Source of the DNA: Streptomyces yatensis
GTDB taxonomy: Bacteria > Actinomycetota > Actinomycetes > Streptomycetales > Streptomycetaceae
DNA: 64,000 nucleotides
Reading direction: 5' to 3'
Assembly (NCBI RefSeq): GCF_018069625.1
Contig: NZ_CP072941.1
Span: 6,634,001-6,698,000, forward strand
Part shown: positions 44,301-53,900 of the stretch, one piece after another
Numbering within the stretch: position 1 is the first letter of the stretch
How the letters are laid out: every line of letters starts with the position of its first letter
Notes under the pieces: generated by a model
The model's database searches: none
Told to the model about the DNA's origin: nothing
The model's input: only the letters and a program-made list of their open reading frames with translations
Made by a program: the position numbers and the translations under genes

Positions 44301-47300
44301 CGCGCGGCTGTCCGGCGCCTGGCTCGTCGTCGCCCCGGCCACCGAGGACACCTGGACCGACGCGGCGGCCGGTGTGCTCGCCGAACGCGGCGCCGACGTA
44401 CGGCGGATCGCCGTGGACACCGACGCCGACGGCCGCGACGAGCTGATCGAGCGGCTGCGGGCCGCGCTCACCGAAACCGACGGCATCCCGTTCGCCGGAG
44501 TGCTGTCGCTGCTGGCCCTCGACGGCCACCCGCACCCCCACCACCCCTCCGTCCCCGCCGGAGTGGCGGCGCAGCTCGCGCTCGTCCAGGCCCTGGGCGA
44601 CGCCGAGATCGGCGCGCCGCTGTGGTCCGCCACCCGTGGGGCGGTCTCCGTGGGCCGTACGGACACCCTCGAATCCCCCGAGCAGGCGCTGGTCTGGGGG
44701 CTCGGCCGGGTGGCCGCGCTGGAGCACGGCGAGCGCTGGGGCGGTCTGGTCGACCTGCCCGGGGCGCCCGACGAGAAGGCGCTGGCCCGGCTGGTGACCG
44801 TGCTCGCCGGGGCCGAGGAGGAGGACCAGGTCGCGATCCGCGCCACCGGGCTGCTCGTCCGCCGTCTGGTGCGCGCCCCGCTGGCCGCCACGCCCGCCGT
44901 ACGGTCCTGGGAGCCGGCCGGTACGACGCTGGTCACCGGCGGTACGGGCGCGCTGGGCGCCCATGTGGCGCGCTGGCTGGCCGCGGGCGGGGCCGAGCAT
45001 CTGGTGCTCACCAGCCGCCGTGGTCTGGAGGCCCCGGGCGCGGCGGATCTGCGGTCCGAACTGACCGAGCTCGGCGCGAAGGTGACCATCGCCGCATGCG
45101 ATGTGGCCGACCGCGCCCAGGTCGAGGCGCTGCTCGCCGACATCCCCGCCGAGCACCCGCTGACGGCCGTCGTCCACACGGCCGCCGTGCTGGACGACGG
45201 GGTGATCGAGGGCCTGACCCCGGACCAGGTGGACCGGGTGCTGAAGGTCAAGGTCGACGCCACCCGCCATCTGCACGAGCTGACCCGGGAGCTGGACCTC
45301 TCCGCGTTCGTGCTGTTCTCGTCCTTCGCGGCCACCTTCGGCGCGCCCGGCCAGGGCAACTACGCGCCGGGCAACGCCTTCCTGGACGCCTTCGCCGAGC
45401 ACCGGCGCGCCCAGGGGCTGCCCGCCACCTCGCTGGCCTGGGGCCCGTGGGGCGAGGGCGGGATGGCCGAGGGCGGCGTCGGCGACCGGATGCGCCGCCA
45501 CGGCGTCATCGAGATGGCGCCGCGGTCGGCCGTCACCGCGCTCCAGCACGCGCTGGACCGCGACGAGTCGGTGCTGACCGTGGTCGACATGGAGTGGAAG
45601 CGCTTCGTTCTCGCCTTCACCTCCGGCCGCTCCCGTCCGCTGCTGCACGACCTGCCCGAGGCGCGGGACGTCATCCAGGACATGGCCGGGGACGCCGAGG
45701 CGGACGGCGCGGGCGCGGTCGCGCTGGCGCAGCAGCTGGCCGGGGTGCCGGAGGCCGAGCGGGAGCGGCTGGTGCTGGAGCTGGTCCGCACCGCCGTCGC
45801 GGCCGTCCTCGGCTACGCGGGCGCGGACGACGTCGAGGCGGGCCGGGCCTTCAAGGAGCTGGGCTTCGACTCGCTCACCGCCGTCGAACTGCGCAACCGG
45901 CTCAGCGCCGCCAGCGGGCTGAAGCTGCCGCCGACCCTGATCTTCGACTACCCCACCCCCACGGTGCTCGCGCGCCATCTGCGCACCGAGATCGCGGGCG
46001 GGCAGCGGGCGGCCGTGGCCGCGCTGCCGACCGCGGCGGCGCTCGCCGACGACGAGCCCATCGCCATCGTCTCCATGAGCTGCCGCTTCCCGGGCGGTGT
46101 GCGCACCCCCGAGGAGCTGTGGCAGCTGCTCACCTCCGGTGGCGACGCGCTGTCGGAGTTCCCGGGCGACCGCGGCTGGGACATCGAGTCGCTGTACAAC
46201 CCGGACCCGGACGCCCAGGGCACCAGCTACACCCGCGAGGGCGGATTCCTCACCGGGGCCGCCGACTTCGACCCCACCTTCTTCGGGATCTCGCCCCGTG
46301 AGGCCATGGCGATGGACCCGCAGCAGCGGCTGCTGCTGGAGACGTCCTGGGAGGCGTTCGAGCGGGCGGGCATCGACCCGGCCACGCTGCACGGCACCCC
46401 GTCCGGTGTCTTCGTCGGCACCAACGGCTCCGACTACTCCATCGTCATGCGCAACAACACCGAGGGCTACGAGGGCCACCTGGCCACCGGCAGCGCCGCG
46501 AGCGTCGTCTCCGGCCGCCTCTCGTACACCTTCGGTCTGGAGGGCCCGGCGGTCACCGTCGACACCGCGTGCTCGGCGTCGCTGGTGGCGCTGCACCTGG
46601 CCGTCCAGTCGCTGCGCCAGGGCGAGTGCACGATCGCGCTCGCGGGCGGGGTGACCGTGATGGCCACCCCGGGCACCTTCATCGAGTTCAGCCGCCAGCG
46701 CGGGCTGTCCTCCGACGGCCGCAGCAAGGCGTTCTCCTCGGACGCGGACGGCTTCAGCCCGGCCGAGGGCGTGGGCATGCTGCTGGTCGAGCGGCTGTCG
46801 GACGCGCGCAAGAACGGCCACCCGGTGCTGGCGGTGGTGCGGGGCTCGGCCATCAACCAGGACGGCGCGTCCAACGGTCTGACGGCGCCCAACGGGCCGT
46901 CCCAGCAGCGCGTGATCCGGCAGGCGCTCGCCAACGCCCGGCTCTCGCCCGCCGAGGTGGACGTGGTCGAGGCGCACGGCACCGGTACGACGCTCGGTGA
47001 CCCGATCGAGGCGCAGGCGCTGCTGGCCACCTACGGCCAGGAGCGGCCCGAGGGGCAGCCGCTGCTGCTCGGCTCCATCAAGTCCAACATCGGCCACGCC
47101 CAGGCGGCCGCCGGTGTCGCGGGTGTGATGAAGCTCGTGCTCGCGCTGCGCCACGGCGTGCTGCCGGAGTCGCTGCACATCGTCGAGCCCACCCCGCACG
47201 TGGACTGGTCGGCGGGCGAGGTCGAGTTGCTGACCGAGGCGCGCGCGTGGCCGGAGACCGGCCGCCCGCGCCGGGCCGCGGTGTCCTCGTTCGGCTTCAG

Positions 47301-50300
47301 CGGCACCAACGCGCACGCCATCATCGAGCAGGCCCCGGCCGAGGAGCCGGACGAGACCGAGCCGGCGACCCGGCGGCCGGGCGCGCTGCCGTGGACGGTG
47401 TCCGGCAAGAGCGAGGCCGCGCTGCGCGCCCAGGCCGCCAAGCTGCTGGCCCACCTCGACGCCGACCCGGCCCTGCGCCCGCTGGACATCGGCCACTCGC
47501 TGGCCACCACCCGTGCCGCCTTCGAGCAGCGCGCGGTGCTGGTGGGCACGGACCGGGACGAATTCGCCGGTGGTTTGGACGCCCTCGCTAGGGGGCAGGT
47601 CCTGCCCAACCTGGTGCAGGGGGCCTCAATCGGGGGCAAGGCCGCATTCGTGTTCCCAGGACAGGGGTCACAATGGGTAGGCATGGCCGTGGAGCTGTTG
47701 GATGCTTCACCGGTGTTCGCTGCCCGTATTGATGAGTGTGCCGCCGCGCTCGCAGAGTTCACCGACTGGTCGTTGGTGGATGTGCTGCGCGAGGCGGAGG
47801 GCGCACCGTCACTGGAGCGGGTGGACGTTGTTCAGCCGGTGTTGTTCTCCGTGATGGTTTCGCTCGCGGAGCTGTGGCGTTCGCTGGGCGTTCGGCCCTC
47901 GGCCGTGGTCGGCCACTCGCAGGGTGAGATCGCCGCCGCGTGTGTGGCCGGAGCCCTGTCACTGAAGGACGCGGCGCGTGTGGTGGCGCTGCGCAGCCAG
48001 GCGATCGGCCGGGTGCTGGCGGGCAAGGGCGGCATGGTGTCCGTGGCGCTGCCGGTGGCGGACGTACGGGAGCGGATCGCGCCGTGGGGCGAGGAGCGCA
48101 TCTCGGTGGCGGCCGTCAACGGGCCGTCCTCGGTGGTCGTCTCCGGTGAGCCGACCGCCCTCGATGAGCTGGTCGCCGCGTGTGAGGCCGATGAGGTGCG
48201 GGCCCGCCGGGTGCCGGTGGACTACGCCTCGCACTCCGCGCAGGTCGAACTGCTCCGCGAGGAGCTGCTGGAGCTGCTGGCCCCCGTGGAGCCCAAGGCG
48301 GCCGAGGTGCCGTTCCTGTCGACCGTGACGGGGGAGTGGGTCGAGGGTCCGGAGCTGGACGCCGAGTACTGGTTCACCAACCTGCGCCGCACCGTCGAGT
48401 TGGAGGGTGCCGTGCGCCGTCTGCTGGACGAGGGCTTCGGTGTGTTCATCGAGTCCAGCGCGCACCCCGTGCTGACGATGGGTGTGCAGGAGACCGCCGA
48501 GGACGCGGGCCGTGAGGCCGCCGCGATCGGGTCGCTGCGCCGTGACGAGGGCGGTCTGGACCGCTTCTGGATCTCCGTCGGTGAGGCGTGGACCCGGGGC
48601 GTGAGCGTGGACTGGGACGCCGTGTACGAGGGGACCGGCGCGGAGCGCGTCGAGCTGCCCACGTACGCCTTCCAGCACCAGAGCTACTGGCCGCAGCCGG
48701 CCGACACCCCGGCCGACGAGTCGGGCGCGCCGTCCCACGCCGTCGACGCCCGCTTCTGGGAGGCCGTCGAGCGCGAGGACCTGGCGTCGCTGGCCGACAC
48801 CCTCGCGTTCGCGGACGGCGACGAGCGGTCCTCGCTCGGCGCCGTCCTGCCCGCCCTGGCCACCTGGCGCAAGCAGGCCCGTGAGCGGTCCACGGTGGAC
48901 GGCTGGCGCTACCGCGTGACCTGGACCTCGCTGACCGAGGCGCAGGCCCCGCGGCTGTCCGGGACCTGGCTGCTGGCCGTGCCCGAGTCGGCCGCCATCG
49001 ACGACTGGACGCTCGGCGCGGTCCGGATGCTCACCGAACGCGGCGCCGAGGTACGGCAGATCACCCCGACCGCCGTGGAGTCGGACCGGGCGTCGCTGAC
49101 CCGCCTGGTACGCGAGGAGCTGGCCGACACCGCGACCGTCTCGGGTGTGCTGTCCCTGCTCGCCTTCGACCAGGGCACCGCGCCCGGCACCGACGGTGTC
49201 AACGCCGGGCTGACCGGCACCGCCGTACTGATCCAGGCGCTGGGCGACGCCGGGGTGGACGCGCCGCTGTGGTGCGCCACCCGGGGCGCGGTCGCCGTCG
49301 GCCAGACGGACACCGTGGACTCGCCCGAGCAGGCGCTCGTCTGGGGCCTGGGCCGGACCGCGGCGCTGGAGTACCCGGAGCGCTGGGGCGGACTGGTCGA
49401 CCTGCCCGGATCGCCCGACGAGCGGGCGCTGGCCCGGCTCGCCGGGGTGCTCGCCGGGACCGACGGCGAGGACCAGCTCGCGGTGCGCGCGGCCGGGGTG
49501 TTCGCCCGCAGGCTCGCGCACGCCCCGCTGGCCGGTGCCCCCGCCGCACGGACGTGGAAGCCGGCCGGTACGACGCTGGTCACCGGCGGTACGGGCGCCC
49601 TGGGCGCCCATGTGGCGCGCTGGCTCGCCACCAACGGGGCCGAGCATCTGGTGCTCACCAGCCGCCGTGGCCTGGAGGCGCCGGGCGCGGCCGAGCTGCG
49701 GGACGAGCTGACCGAACTGGGCACCAAGGTGACCGTCGCCGCGTGCGATGTGGCCGACCGCAAGGCCGTCGAGACGCTGCTGGCCGCCATCCCGGCCGAC
49801 CAGCCGCTCACGGCGGTCATGCACGCCGCGGGCGTCCTGGACGACGGTGTCCTGGACGCGCTCACTCCGGAGCGGTTCGCGACCGTCCTCGGCCCCAAGG
49901 CCGACGCGGCGCGCCATCTGCACGAGCTGACCCGCGACCTCGACCTGTCCGCGTTCGTGCTGTTCTCCGGTATCGCGGGCACCCTCGGCGACGCCGGACA
50001 GGGCAACTACGCGGCGGCCAACGCCTATCTCGACGCGCTGGCCGAACAGCGCCGCGCCCAGGGCCTGCCCGCCACCTCGGTGGCCTGGGGCCGCTGGGGC
50101 GAGACGGGTCTGGCCGCCGACGGCGCCATCGGCGAGCGGCTGGACCGGGGCGGTGTCCCGGCGATGGCTCCGCACGCGGCCATCACCGCGCTGCAGCGGG
50201 CCCTGGACCACGCCGACACGGTCGTGGCCGTGGCCGACATCCAGTGGGACCGCTTCGCCTACGGCTACACGGCGGTCCGCCCCAGCCCCCTCATCGGCGA

Positions 50301-50916
50301 ACTGCCCGAGGTCCGGCGGCTGCGGGAGCCCGGCGCCGCGGCCGGTGAGCCCGGTACGGCCGCGGACGGATCCCCGGCGGAGGCGCTGCGCAAGCGGCTG
50401 GCCGGGATCTCCCGGGCCGAGCAGTCCGTGGTCGTCCTGGAGGTCGTGCGCACCAACGCGGCCGCCGCGCTCGGCCACCCCTCGACCGACGAGGTCGGCG
50501 CCGGGCGGGCGTTCAAGGAGCTCGGCTTCGACTCGCTCATCGCGCTGGAGCTGCGCAACCGGCTGACCGCCGCCACCGGGCAGAAGCTGCCCGCCACGCT
50601 GGTCTTCGACTACCCGACCCCGGCGGTCCTCGCCGAGTTCCTGTGCGGCCGGATCGTGGGCGACGGCGGTACGGCCGCCGCCCCCGGGCTGGCGGAGCTC
50701 GACGCGCTGGAGTCCGCGCTGTCCGTCCTCGACCCCGACAGCGCGGCACGGGACGACATCGCGGCCCGGCTGCGGGACCTCGCGGCGAAGTGGGCGGAGC
50801 CCCGTACGGCCGAGGCCGAGGAGGCCGACGGCGAGGGCGGGACCGTGACGGAGAAGTTGCAGGAGGCGACGCCCGACGAGGTCTTCGCCTTCATCGACAA
50901 AGAACTCGGAATCTGA
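41299..50916 (+). CDS. Type I modular PKS, two methylmalonyl KR modules
   Basis: This 3205-residue bimodular PKS has an N-terminal docking coiled coil (DYLKRATADLRQARR), two KS-AT-KR-ACP modules and a C-terminal docking domain ending FAFIDKELGI. KS active sites are TACSSS (Cys207) and TACSAS (Cys1758). Both ATs carry GHSQGE (Ser663, 2207) and YASH (765-768, 2309-2312), the methylmalonyl-CoA signature. KR1 has LDD, FSS (Ser1342) and Tyr1355, with prolines in GAPGQGNYAPGN that mark a B2-type (methyl-epimerising) KR. KR2 has LDD and Tyr2904 but Gly2891 at the catalytic Ser position, so its activity is doubtful. ACP serines are 1525 and 3079. Size and domain order resemble the bimodular methylmalonyl PKSs of polyene macrolide clusters, but it here follows a polyene-type PKS instead of a loading module. 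Expected output: two successive methyl-branched units. It is tightly linked to its PKS neighbours on both sides. Confidence 0.97.
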   Translation: MVNNEDKLRDYLKRATADLRQARRQLREVEERHQEPIAIVAMSCRYPGGVRTPEELWQLVLGGEDAISGFPTDRGWDIESLYDADPDQAGASYVNEGGFLYDAGGFDPTLFGISPREAMAMDPQQRLLLETSWEAFERAGVDPTGLRGSRTGVFAGVMYHDYTSRLDSVPEGVEGFLGTGSSGSIASGRVSYTFGLEGPAVTVDTACSSSLVTLHMAVQALRNGECSLALAGGVTVMATPSTFTEFSRQRGLAADGRCKPFAAAADGTGWGEGVGMLLVERLSDARKNGHPVLAIVRGSAINQDGASNGLTAPNGPSQQRVIHQALTNGRLSAADVDAVEAHGTGTTLGDPIEAQALLATYGQEHTEDRPLLLGSIKSNIGHTQAAAGVAGIIKMVMAIRHGVLPRTLHIDEPTPHVDWSAGAVSLLAETTPWPETDHPRRAAVSSFGFSGTNAHTILEQAPAEEIEEAEEATERPAPSAKRLDVVPWAVSGKSAAALRAQAQRLLAHIEADPGLSPADVGLSLTTTRAQLDHRAVVRGHDRAELLAGLTALAEGGMAAGVAQGSVVGGRTAFVFPGQGSQWAGMAVGLMDASPVFAARIEECAAALAEFTDWSLVEVLRGAEGAPSLDRVDVVQPVLFAVMVSLAELWRSLGVVPAAVVGHSQGEIAAACVAGILSLKDAARVVALRSQAIGRVLAGKGGMVSVALPVAEVRERIAAWGEERISVAAVNGPSSAVVSGEPEALDELIAACEADEVRARRVPVDYASHSAQVELLRDELLELLAPVEPKAAEVPFLSTVTGEWVEGPELDAEYWFTNLRRTVELEGAVRRLLDEGFGAFIESSAHPVLTMGVQETAEDAGREAAAIGSLRRDEGGLDRFWASVGEAWTRGVSVDWEAVFDGTGAERVGLPTYAFQHQHYWLEAGTPAAAATAADPVEARFWEAVEREDWQALAAELDVDGDERVSALLPALATWRKQSREQSTVDGWRYRVTWKPLADGQPARLSGAWLVVAPATEDTWTDAAAGVLAERGADVRRIAVDTDADGRDELIERLRAALTETDGIPFAGVLSLLALDGHPHPHHPSVPAGVAAQLALVQALGDAEIGAPLWSATRGAVSVGRTDTLESPEQALVWGLGRVAALEHGERWGGLVDLPGAPDEKALARLVTVLAGAEEEDQVAIRATGLLVRRLVRAPLAATPAVRSWEPAGTTLVTGGTGALGAHVARWLAAGGAEHLVLTSRRGLEAPGAADLRSELTELGAKVTIAACDVADRAQVEALLADIPAEHPLTAVVHTAAVLDDGVIEGLTPDQVDRVLKVKVDATRHLHELTRELDLSAFVLFSSFAATFGAPGQGNYAPGNAFLDAFAEHRRAQGLPATSLAWGPWGEGGMAEGGVGDRMRRHGVIEMAPRSAVTALQHALDRDESVLTVVDMEWKRFVLAFTSGRSRPLLHDLPEARDVIQDMAGDAEADGAGAVALAQQLAGVPEAERERLVLELVRTAVAAVLGYAGADDVEAGRAFKELGFDSLTAVELRNRLSAASGLKLPPTLIFDYPTPTVLARHLRTEIAGGQRAAVAALPTAAALADDEPIAIVSMSCRFPGGVRTPEELWQLLTSGGDALSEFPGDRGWDIESLYNPDPDAQGTSYTREGGFLTGAADFDPTFFGISPREAMAMDPQQRLLLETSWEAFERAGIDPATLHGTPSGVFVGTNGSDYSIVMRNNTEGYEGHLATGSAASVVSGRLSYTFGLEGPAVTVDTACSASLVALHLAVQSLRQGECTIALAGGVTVMATPGTFIEFSRQRGLSSDGRSKAFSSDADGFSPAEGVGMLLVERLSDARKNGHPVLAVVRGSAINQDGASNGLTAPNGPSQQRVIRQALANARLSPAEVDVVEAHGTGTTLGDPIEAQALLATYGQERPEGQPLLLGSIKSNIGHAQAAAGVAGVMKLVLALRHGVLPESLHIVEPTPHVDWSAGEVELLTEARAWPETGRPRRAAVSSFGFSGTNAHAIIEQAPAEEPDETEPATRRPGALPWTVSGKSEAALRAQAAKLLAHLDADPALRPLDIGHSLATTRAAFEQRAVLVGTDRDEFAGGLDALARGQVLPNLVQGASIGGKAAFVFPGQGSQWVGMAVELLDASPVFAARIDECAAALAEFTDWSLVDVLREAEGAPSLERVDVVQPVLFSVMVSLAELWRSLGVRPSAVVGHSQGEIAAACVAGALSLKDAARVVALRSQAIGRVLAGKGGMVSVALPVADVRERIAPWGEERISVAAVNGPSSVVVSGEPTALDELVAACEADEVRARRVPVDYASHSAQVELLREELLELLAPVEPKAAEVPFLSTVTGEWVEGPELDAEYWFTNLRRTVELEGAVRRLLDEGFGVFIESSAHPVLTMGVQETAEDAGREAAAIGSLRRDEGGLDRFWISVGEAWTRGVSVDWDAVYEGTGAERVELPTYAFQHQSYWPQPADTPADESGAPSHAVDARFWEAVEREDLASLADTLAFADGDERSSLGAVLPALATWRKQARERSTVDGWRYRVTWTSLTEAQAPRLSGTWLLAVPESAAIDDWTLGAVRMLTERGAEVRQITPTAVESDRASLTRLVREELADTATVSGVLSLLAFDQGTAPGTDGVNAGLTGTAVLIQALGDAGVDAPLWCATRGAVAVGQTDTVDSPEQALVWGLGRTAALEYPERWGGLVDLPGSPDERALARLAGVLAGTDGEDQLAVRAAGVFARRLAHAPLAGAPAARTWKPAGTTLVTGGTGALGAHVARWLATNGAEHLVLTSRRGLEAPGAAELRDELTELGTKVTVAACDVADRKAVETLLAAIPADQPLTAVMHAAGVLDDGVLDALTPERFATVLGPKADAARHLHELTRDLDLSAFVLFSGIAGTLGDAGQGNYAAANAYLDALAEQRRAQGLPATSVAWGRWGETGLAADGAIGERLDRGGVPAMAPHAAITALQRALDHADTVVAVADIQWDRFAYGYTAVRPSPLIGELPEVRRLREPGAAAGEPGTAADGSPAEALRKRLAGISRAEQSVVVLEVVRTNAAAALGHPSTDEVGAGRAFKELGFDSLIALELRNRLTAATGQKLPATLVFDYPTPAVLAEFLCGRIVGDGGTAAAPGLAELDALESALSVLDPDSAARDDIAARLRDLAAKWAEPRTAEAEEADGEGGTVTEKLQEATPDEVFAFIDKELGI
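41401..46000 (+). other. PKS module: KS-AT(methylmalonyl)-KR(B2-type)-ACP
   Basis: Module 1 of the 41299-50916 gene. KS ~35-460; AT ~571-880; KR structural part from ~985 and catalytic part to ~1390 with the full Lys-Ser1342-Tyr1355-Asn set; ACP Ser1525. The inter-domain linkers are very close to those of the partial PKS gene at 2-3643 (for example the [15 protein letters not shown] stretch), so the two modules are recent duplicates, one with a live KR and one with a dead KR. Confidence 0.93.
46048..50660 (+). other. PKS module: KS-AT(methylmalonyl)-KR(Ser to Gly)-ACP
   Basis: Module 2 of the 41299-50916 gene. KS ~1584-2010 with TACSAS (Cys1758); AT ~2114-2425 (Ser2207, YASH 2309-2312); KR ~2530-2940 with Tyr2904 and LDD but FSG in place of FSS, placing Gly2891 exactly 13 residues before the Tyr; ACP Ser3079. 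DNA from ~47560 to 47760 (start of the AT) uses A/T-ending codons unusual for this locus. Product is a beta-hydroxyl if the KR works, a ketone if not. Confidence 0.92.
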
Positions 50917-50960
50917 GGATCTGAAGGTCCCCGGGCGCAAGGTTTGTGACGAGAAGCATG

Positions 50961-50966
50961 GGTGAG
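50961..50966 (+). promoter_or_regulatory. Ribosome binding site choosing the start at 50973
   Basis: GGTGAG lies 6 nt before the ATG at 50973. An in-frame ATG at 50958 has only GAGAAG close by. The 50973 start gives a docking helix aligned with the other PKS N-termini in the window; the 50958 start would add MGETP. Confidence 0.55.
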
Positions 50967-50972
50967 ACTCCA

Positions 50973-53900
50973 ATGGCGGATCAGGACAAGATCCTCGACT
51001 ACCTCAAGCGGGTAACTGCCGATCTGCACCAGACGCGGCAGCGTCTTCGCGAGGTCGAGTCGCAGGAGCCTGAGCCGATCGCGATCGTCGGCATGAGCTG
51101 CCGGTTCCCCGGAGGCGTCACGTCTCCGGAGCAGCTGTGGGAGCTCGTGGCCGCGGGCGGCGACGCCATCGCGGACTTCCCCACGGACCGTGGCTGGGAC
51201 ACCGACGCGCTCTTCGCCGACGATCCCGACCAGCAGGGGACCAGCTACACCGACAAGGGCGGATTCCTGGAGGGCGCGGGCGAGTTCGACGCCGCGTTCT
51301 TCGGGATCAGCCCGCGCGAGACCCTCGGCATGGACCCGCAGCAGCGGCTGCTGCTGGAGACGTCCTGGGAGGCGTTCGAGCGGGCCGGGATCGACCCGGC
51401 CACGCTCCGCGGCAGCAAGGCCGGTGTCTTCGTCGGCACCAACGGCCAGGACTACCCCGAGCTGATGCACACGCTGCCGCAGGGCGTGGAGCAGTATCTG
51501 CTCACCGGCAACGCGGCCAGCGTCATCTCCGGCCGGATCTCCTACACCTTCGGTCTGGAGGGCCCGGCGCTCACCGTCGACACCGCCTGCTCGGCGTCGC
51601 TGGTGGCGCTGCACCTGGCCATCCAGGCGCTGCGTAACGGCGAGTGCTCGATGGCGCTCACCGGTGGTGTCACGGTGATGAACAGCCCGCGGGCGTTCAT
51701 CAACTTCAGCCGCCAGCGGGGCCTGGCGCCCGACGGCCGCTGCAAGGCGTTCGCCGACGGCGCGGACGGCACCGGCTGGGGCGAGGGCGTCGGCATGCTG
51801 CTCGTCGAGCGGCTGTCGGACGCCCGCAAGAACGGCCACCCGGTGCTGGCCATCGTCCGCGGAAGCGCCATCAACCAGGACGGCGCGTCCAACGGTCTGA
51901 CGGCGCCCAACGGCCCGTCCCAGCAGCGCGTCATCCGCCAGGCGCTCACCGACGCCCGGCTCACCCCCGCCCAGGTGGACGCCGTCGAGGCACACGGCAC
52001 CGGCACCAGCCTCGGCGACCCCATCGAGGCACAGGCGCTGCTCGCCACGTACGGGCAGAACCGGGCCGAGGGCCGTCCGCTGTGGCTCGGCTCGATCAAG
52101 TCCAACTTCGGCCACACCCAGGCCGCCGCCGGTGTCGCGGGCATCATCAAGATGGTCAAGGCCATCGAGCACGGCGTGCTGCCCAGGACCCTGCACGTCG
52201 ACGCGCCCTCCCGGGACGTGGACTGGACGGCCGGCGCCGTCTCCCTGCTCACCGAGAACACCCCGTGGCCGGAGACCGGCCAGCCGCGCCGCGCGGGCAT
52301 CTCCTCCTTCGGTGTGAGCGGCACGAACGCGCACACCGTCATCGAGCAGGCGCCCGCCGAGGACCGCGAGACCCCCGGCGACGACGCCACGCCCTCGGAG
52401 TGGACCGGTGTCGGCGGTCTGGTGCCGGTGCTGGTGTCCGCGCAGAGCGCGGCGGCCCTGCGCGCCCAGGCCGAGCGGCTCACCGCCCATGTACAGGACG
52501 AGCCGGGCCTCGGCCTGGTCGACCTGGCCCACTCGCTGGCCACCACCCGCGCCGCGCTGGACCACCGGGCCGTGGTCCTCGCGGGCGAGGGCGGCCGCGA
52601 GGACCTGCTGCGCGGACTGGCCGAGCTCGCCGAGGACGCCCCCGCCGGTGGTGCGGTGCGCGGCGAGGTCGGCGAGGGCAAGGTCGCGTTCCTCTTCACC
52701 GGCCAGGGCAGCCAGCGCACCGGAATGGGCCGTGAGCTGTACGCGGCCGTGCCGGCCTTCGCGCGCGCCCTGGATGAGGTGTGCGCCGAGCTCGACCAGC
52801 ACCTCCAGCGGCCGCTGCGCGAGGTGATGTTCGGCGACGACAGCGGACTGCTGGACCGCACCGGCTACACCCAGCCCGCGCTGTTCGCCCTCGAAGTGGC
52901 GCTGTTCCGGCTGCTGGAAACCTGGGGCGTCAAGCCCGACTTCCTCGTCGGCCACTCCATCGGCGAACTGGCCGCCGCGCATGTGGCCGGTGTGCTCTCG
53001 CTCGCGGACGCGGCGAAGCTGGTGGCCGCCCGCGGCCGGCTGATGGAGGAACTGCCCGCCGGTGGCGCGATGATCGCGATCCAGGCGTCCGAGGACGAGG
53101 TGGCGCCGCTGCTCACCGAGCGGGTCTCGATCGCCGCCATCAACGGGCCCACCTCGGTGGTCATCGCCGGTGACGAGGACACGGCCGTCGCCATCGCGGA
53201 GTCGTTCCAGGCGCAGGGCCGCAAGACCAAGCGGCTCACCGTCAGCCACGCGTTCCACTCGCCCCGCATGGACGGGATGCTGGAGCCCTTCCGCGAGGTC
53301 GCCCGGCAGGTGACCTACGCCCCGCCGGTCATCCCCATCATCTCCAACCTGACCGGCGGCTCGGTCTCCGCCGACGAGATCTGCTCGCCCGACTACTGGG
53401 TCCGGCACGTCCGCGAGGCGGTCCGCTTCACCGACGGCATCCGCCGGCTGGAGGAATACGACGTCGGCGCCTACGTGGAGCTGGGCCCCGACGGGGTGCT
53501 CTCCGCCATGGCGCAGGACTGCGTCACCTCCGACGGCGCCGTGTTCGTCCCCGTGCTGCGCGGCGACCGCCCCGAGGCCACCGCCCTGGCCGGTGCGCTC
53601 GCCCGCGCCCACGTCCACGGCGTGGCCGTCGACTGGGCCGCGGTCTTCGAGGGCTCCGGCGCCCGCCGCGTCGAACTGCCCACCTACGCCTTCCAGCGCG
53701 AGCTGTACTGGCCCGAGCCGCCCGGCCCCTGGACCGGCGACGTCACCGCCGCCGGACTCGGCTCCGCCGACCATCCGCTGCTCGGCGCCGCCGTGTCGCT
53801 CGCCGACGCCGCCGGATTCCTCTTCACCGGCCGGCTGTCCCTCCAGACCCACCCCTGGCTGGCCGATCACGCCGTCATGGACACCGTGCTGCTGCCCGGC

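Noticed and set aside
50958..50960. ATG at 50958 as start of the last PKS gene
   Set aside because: Possible, but the ribosome binding site is weaker and the 50973 start aligns better with the other docking N-termini; kept only as an alternative.
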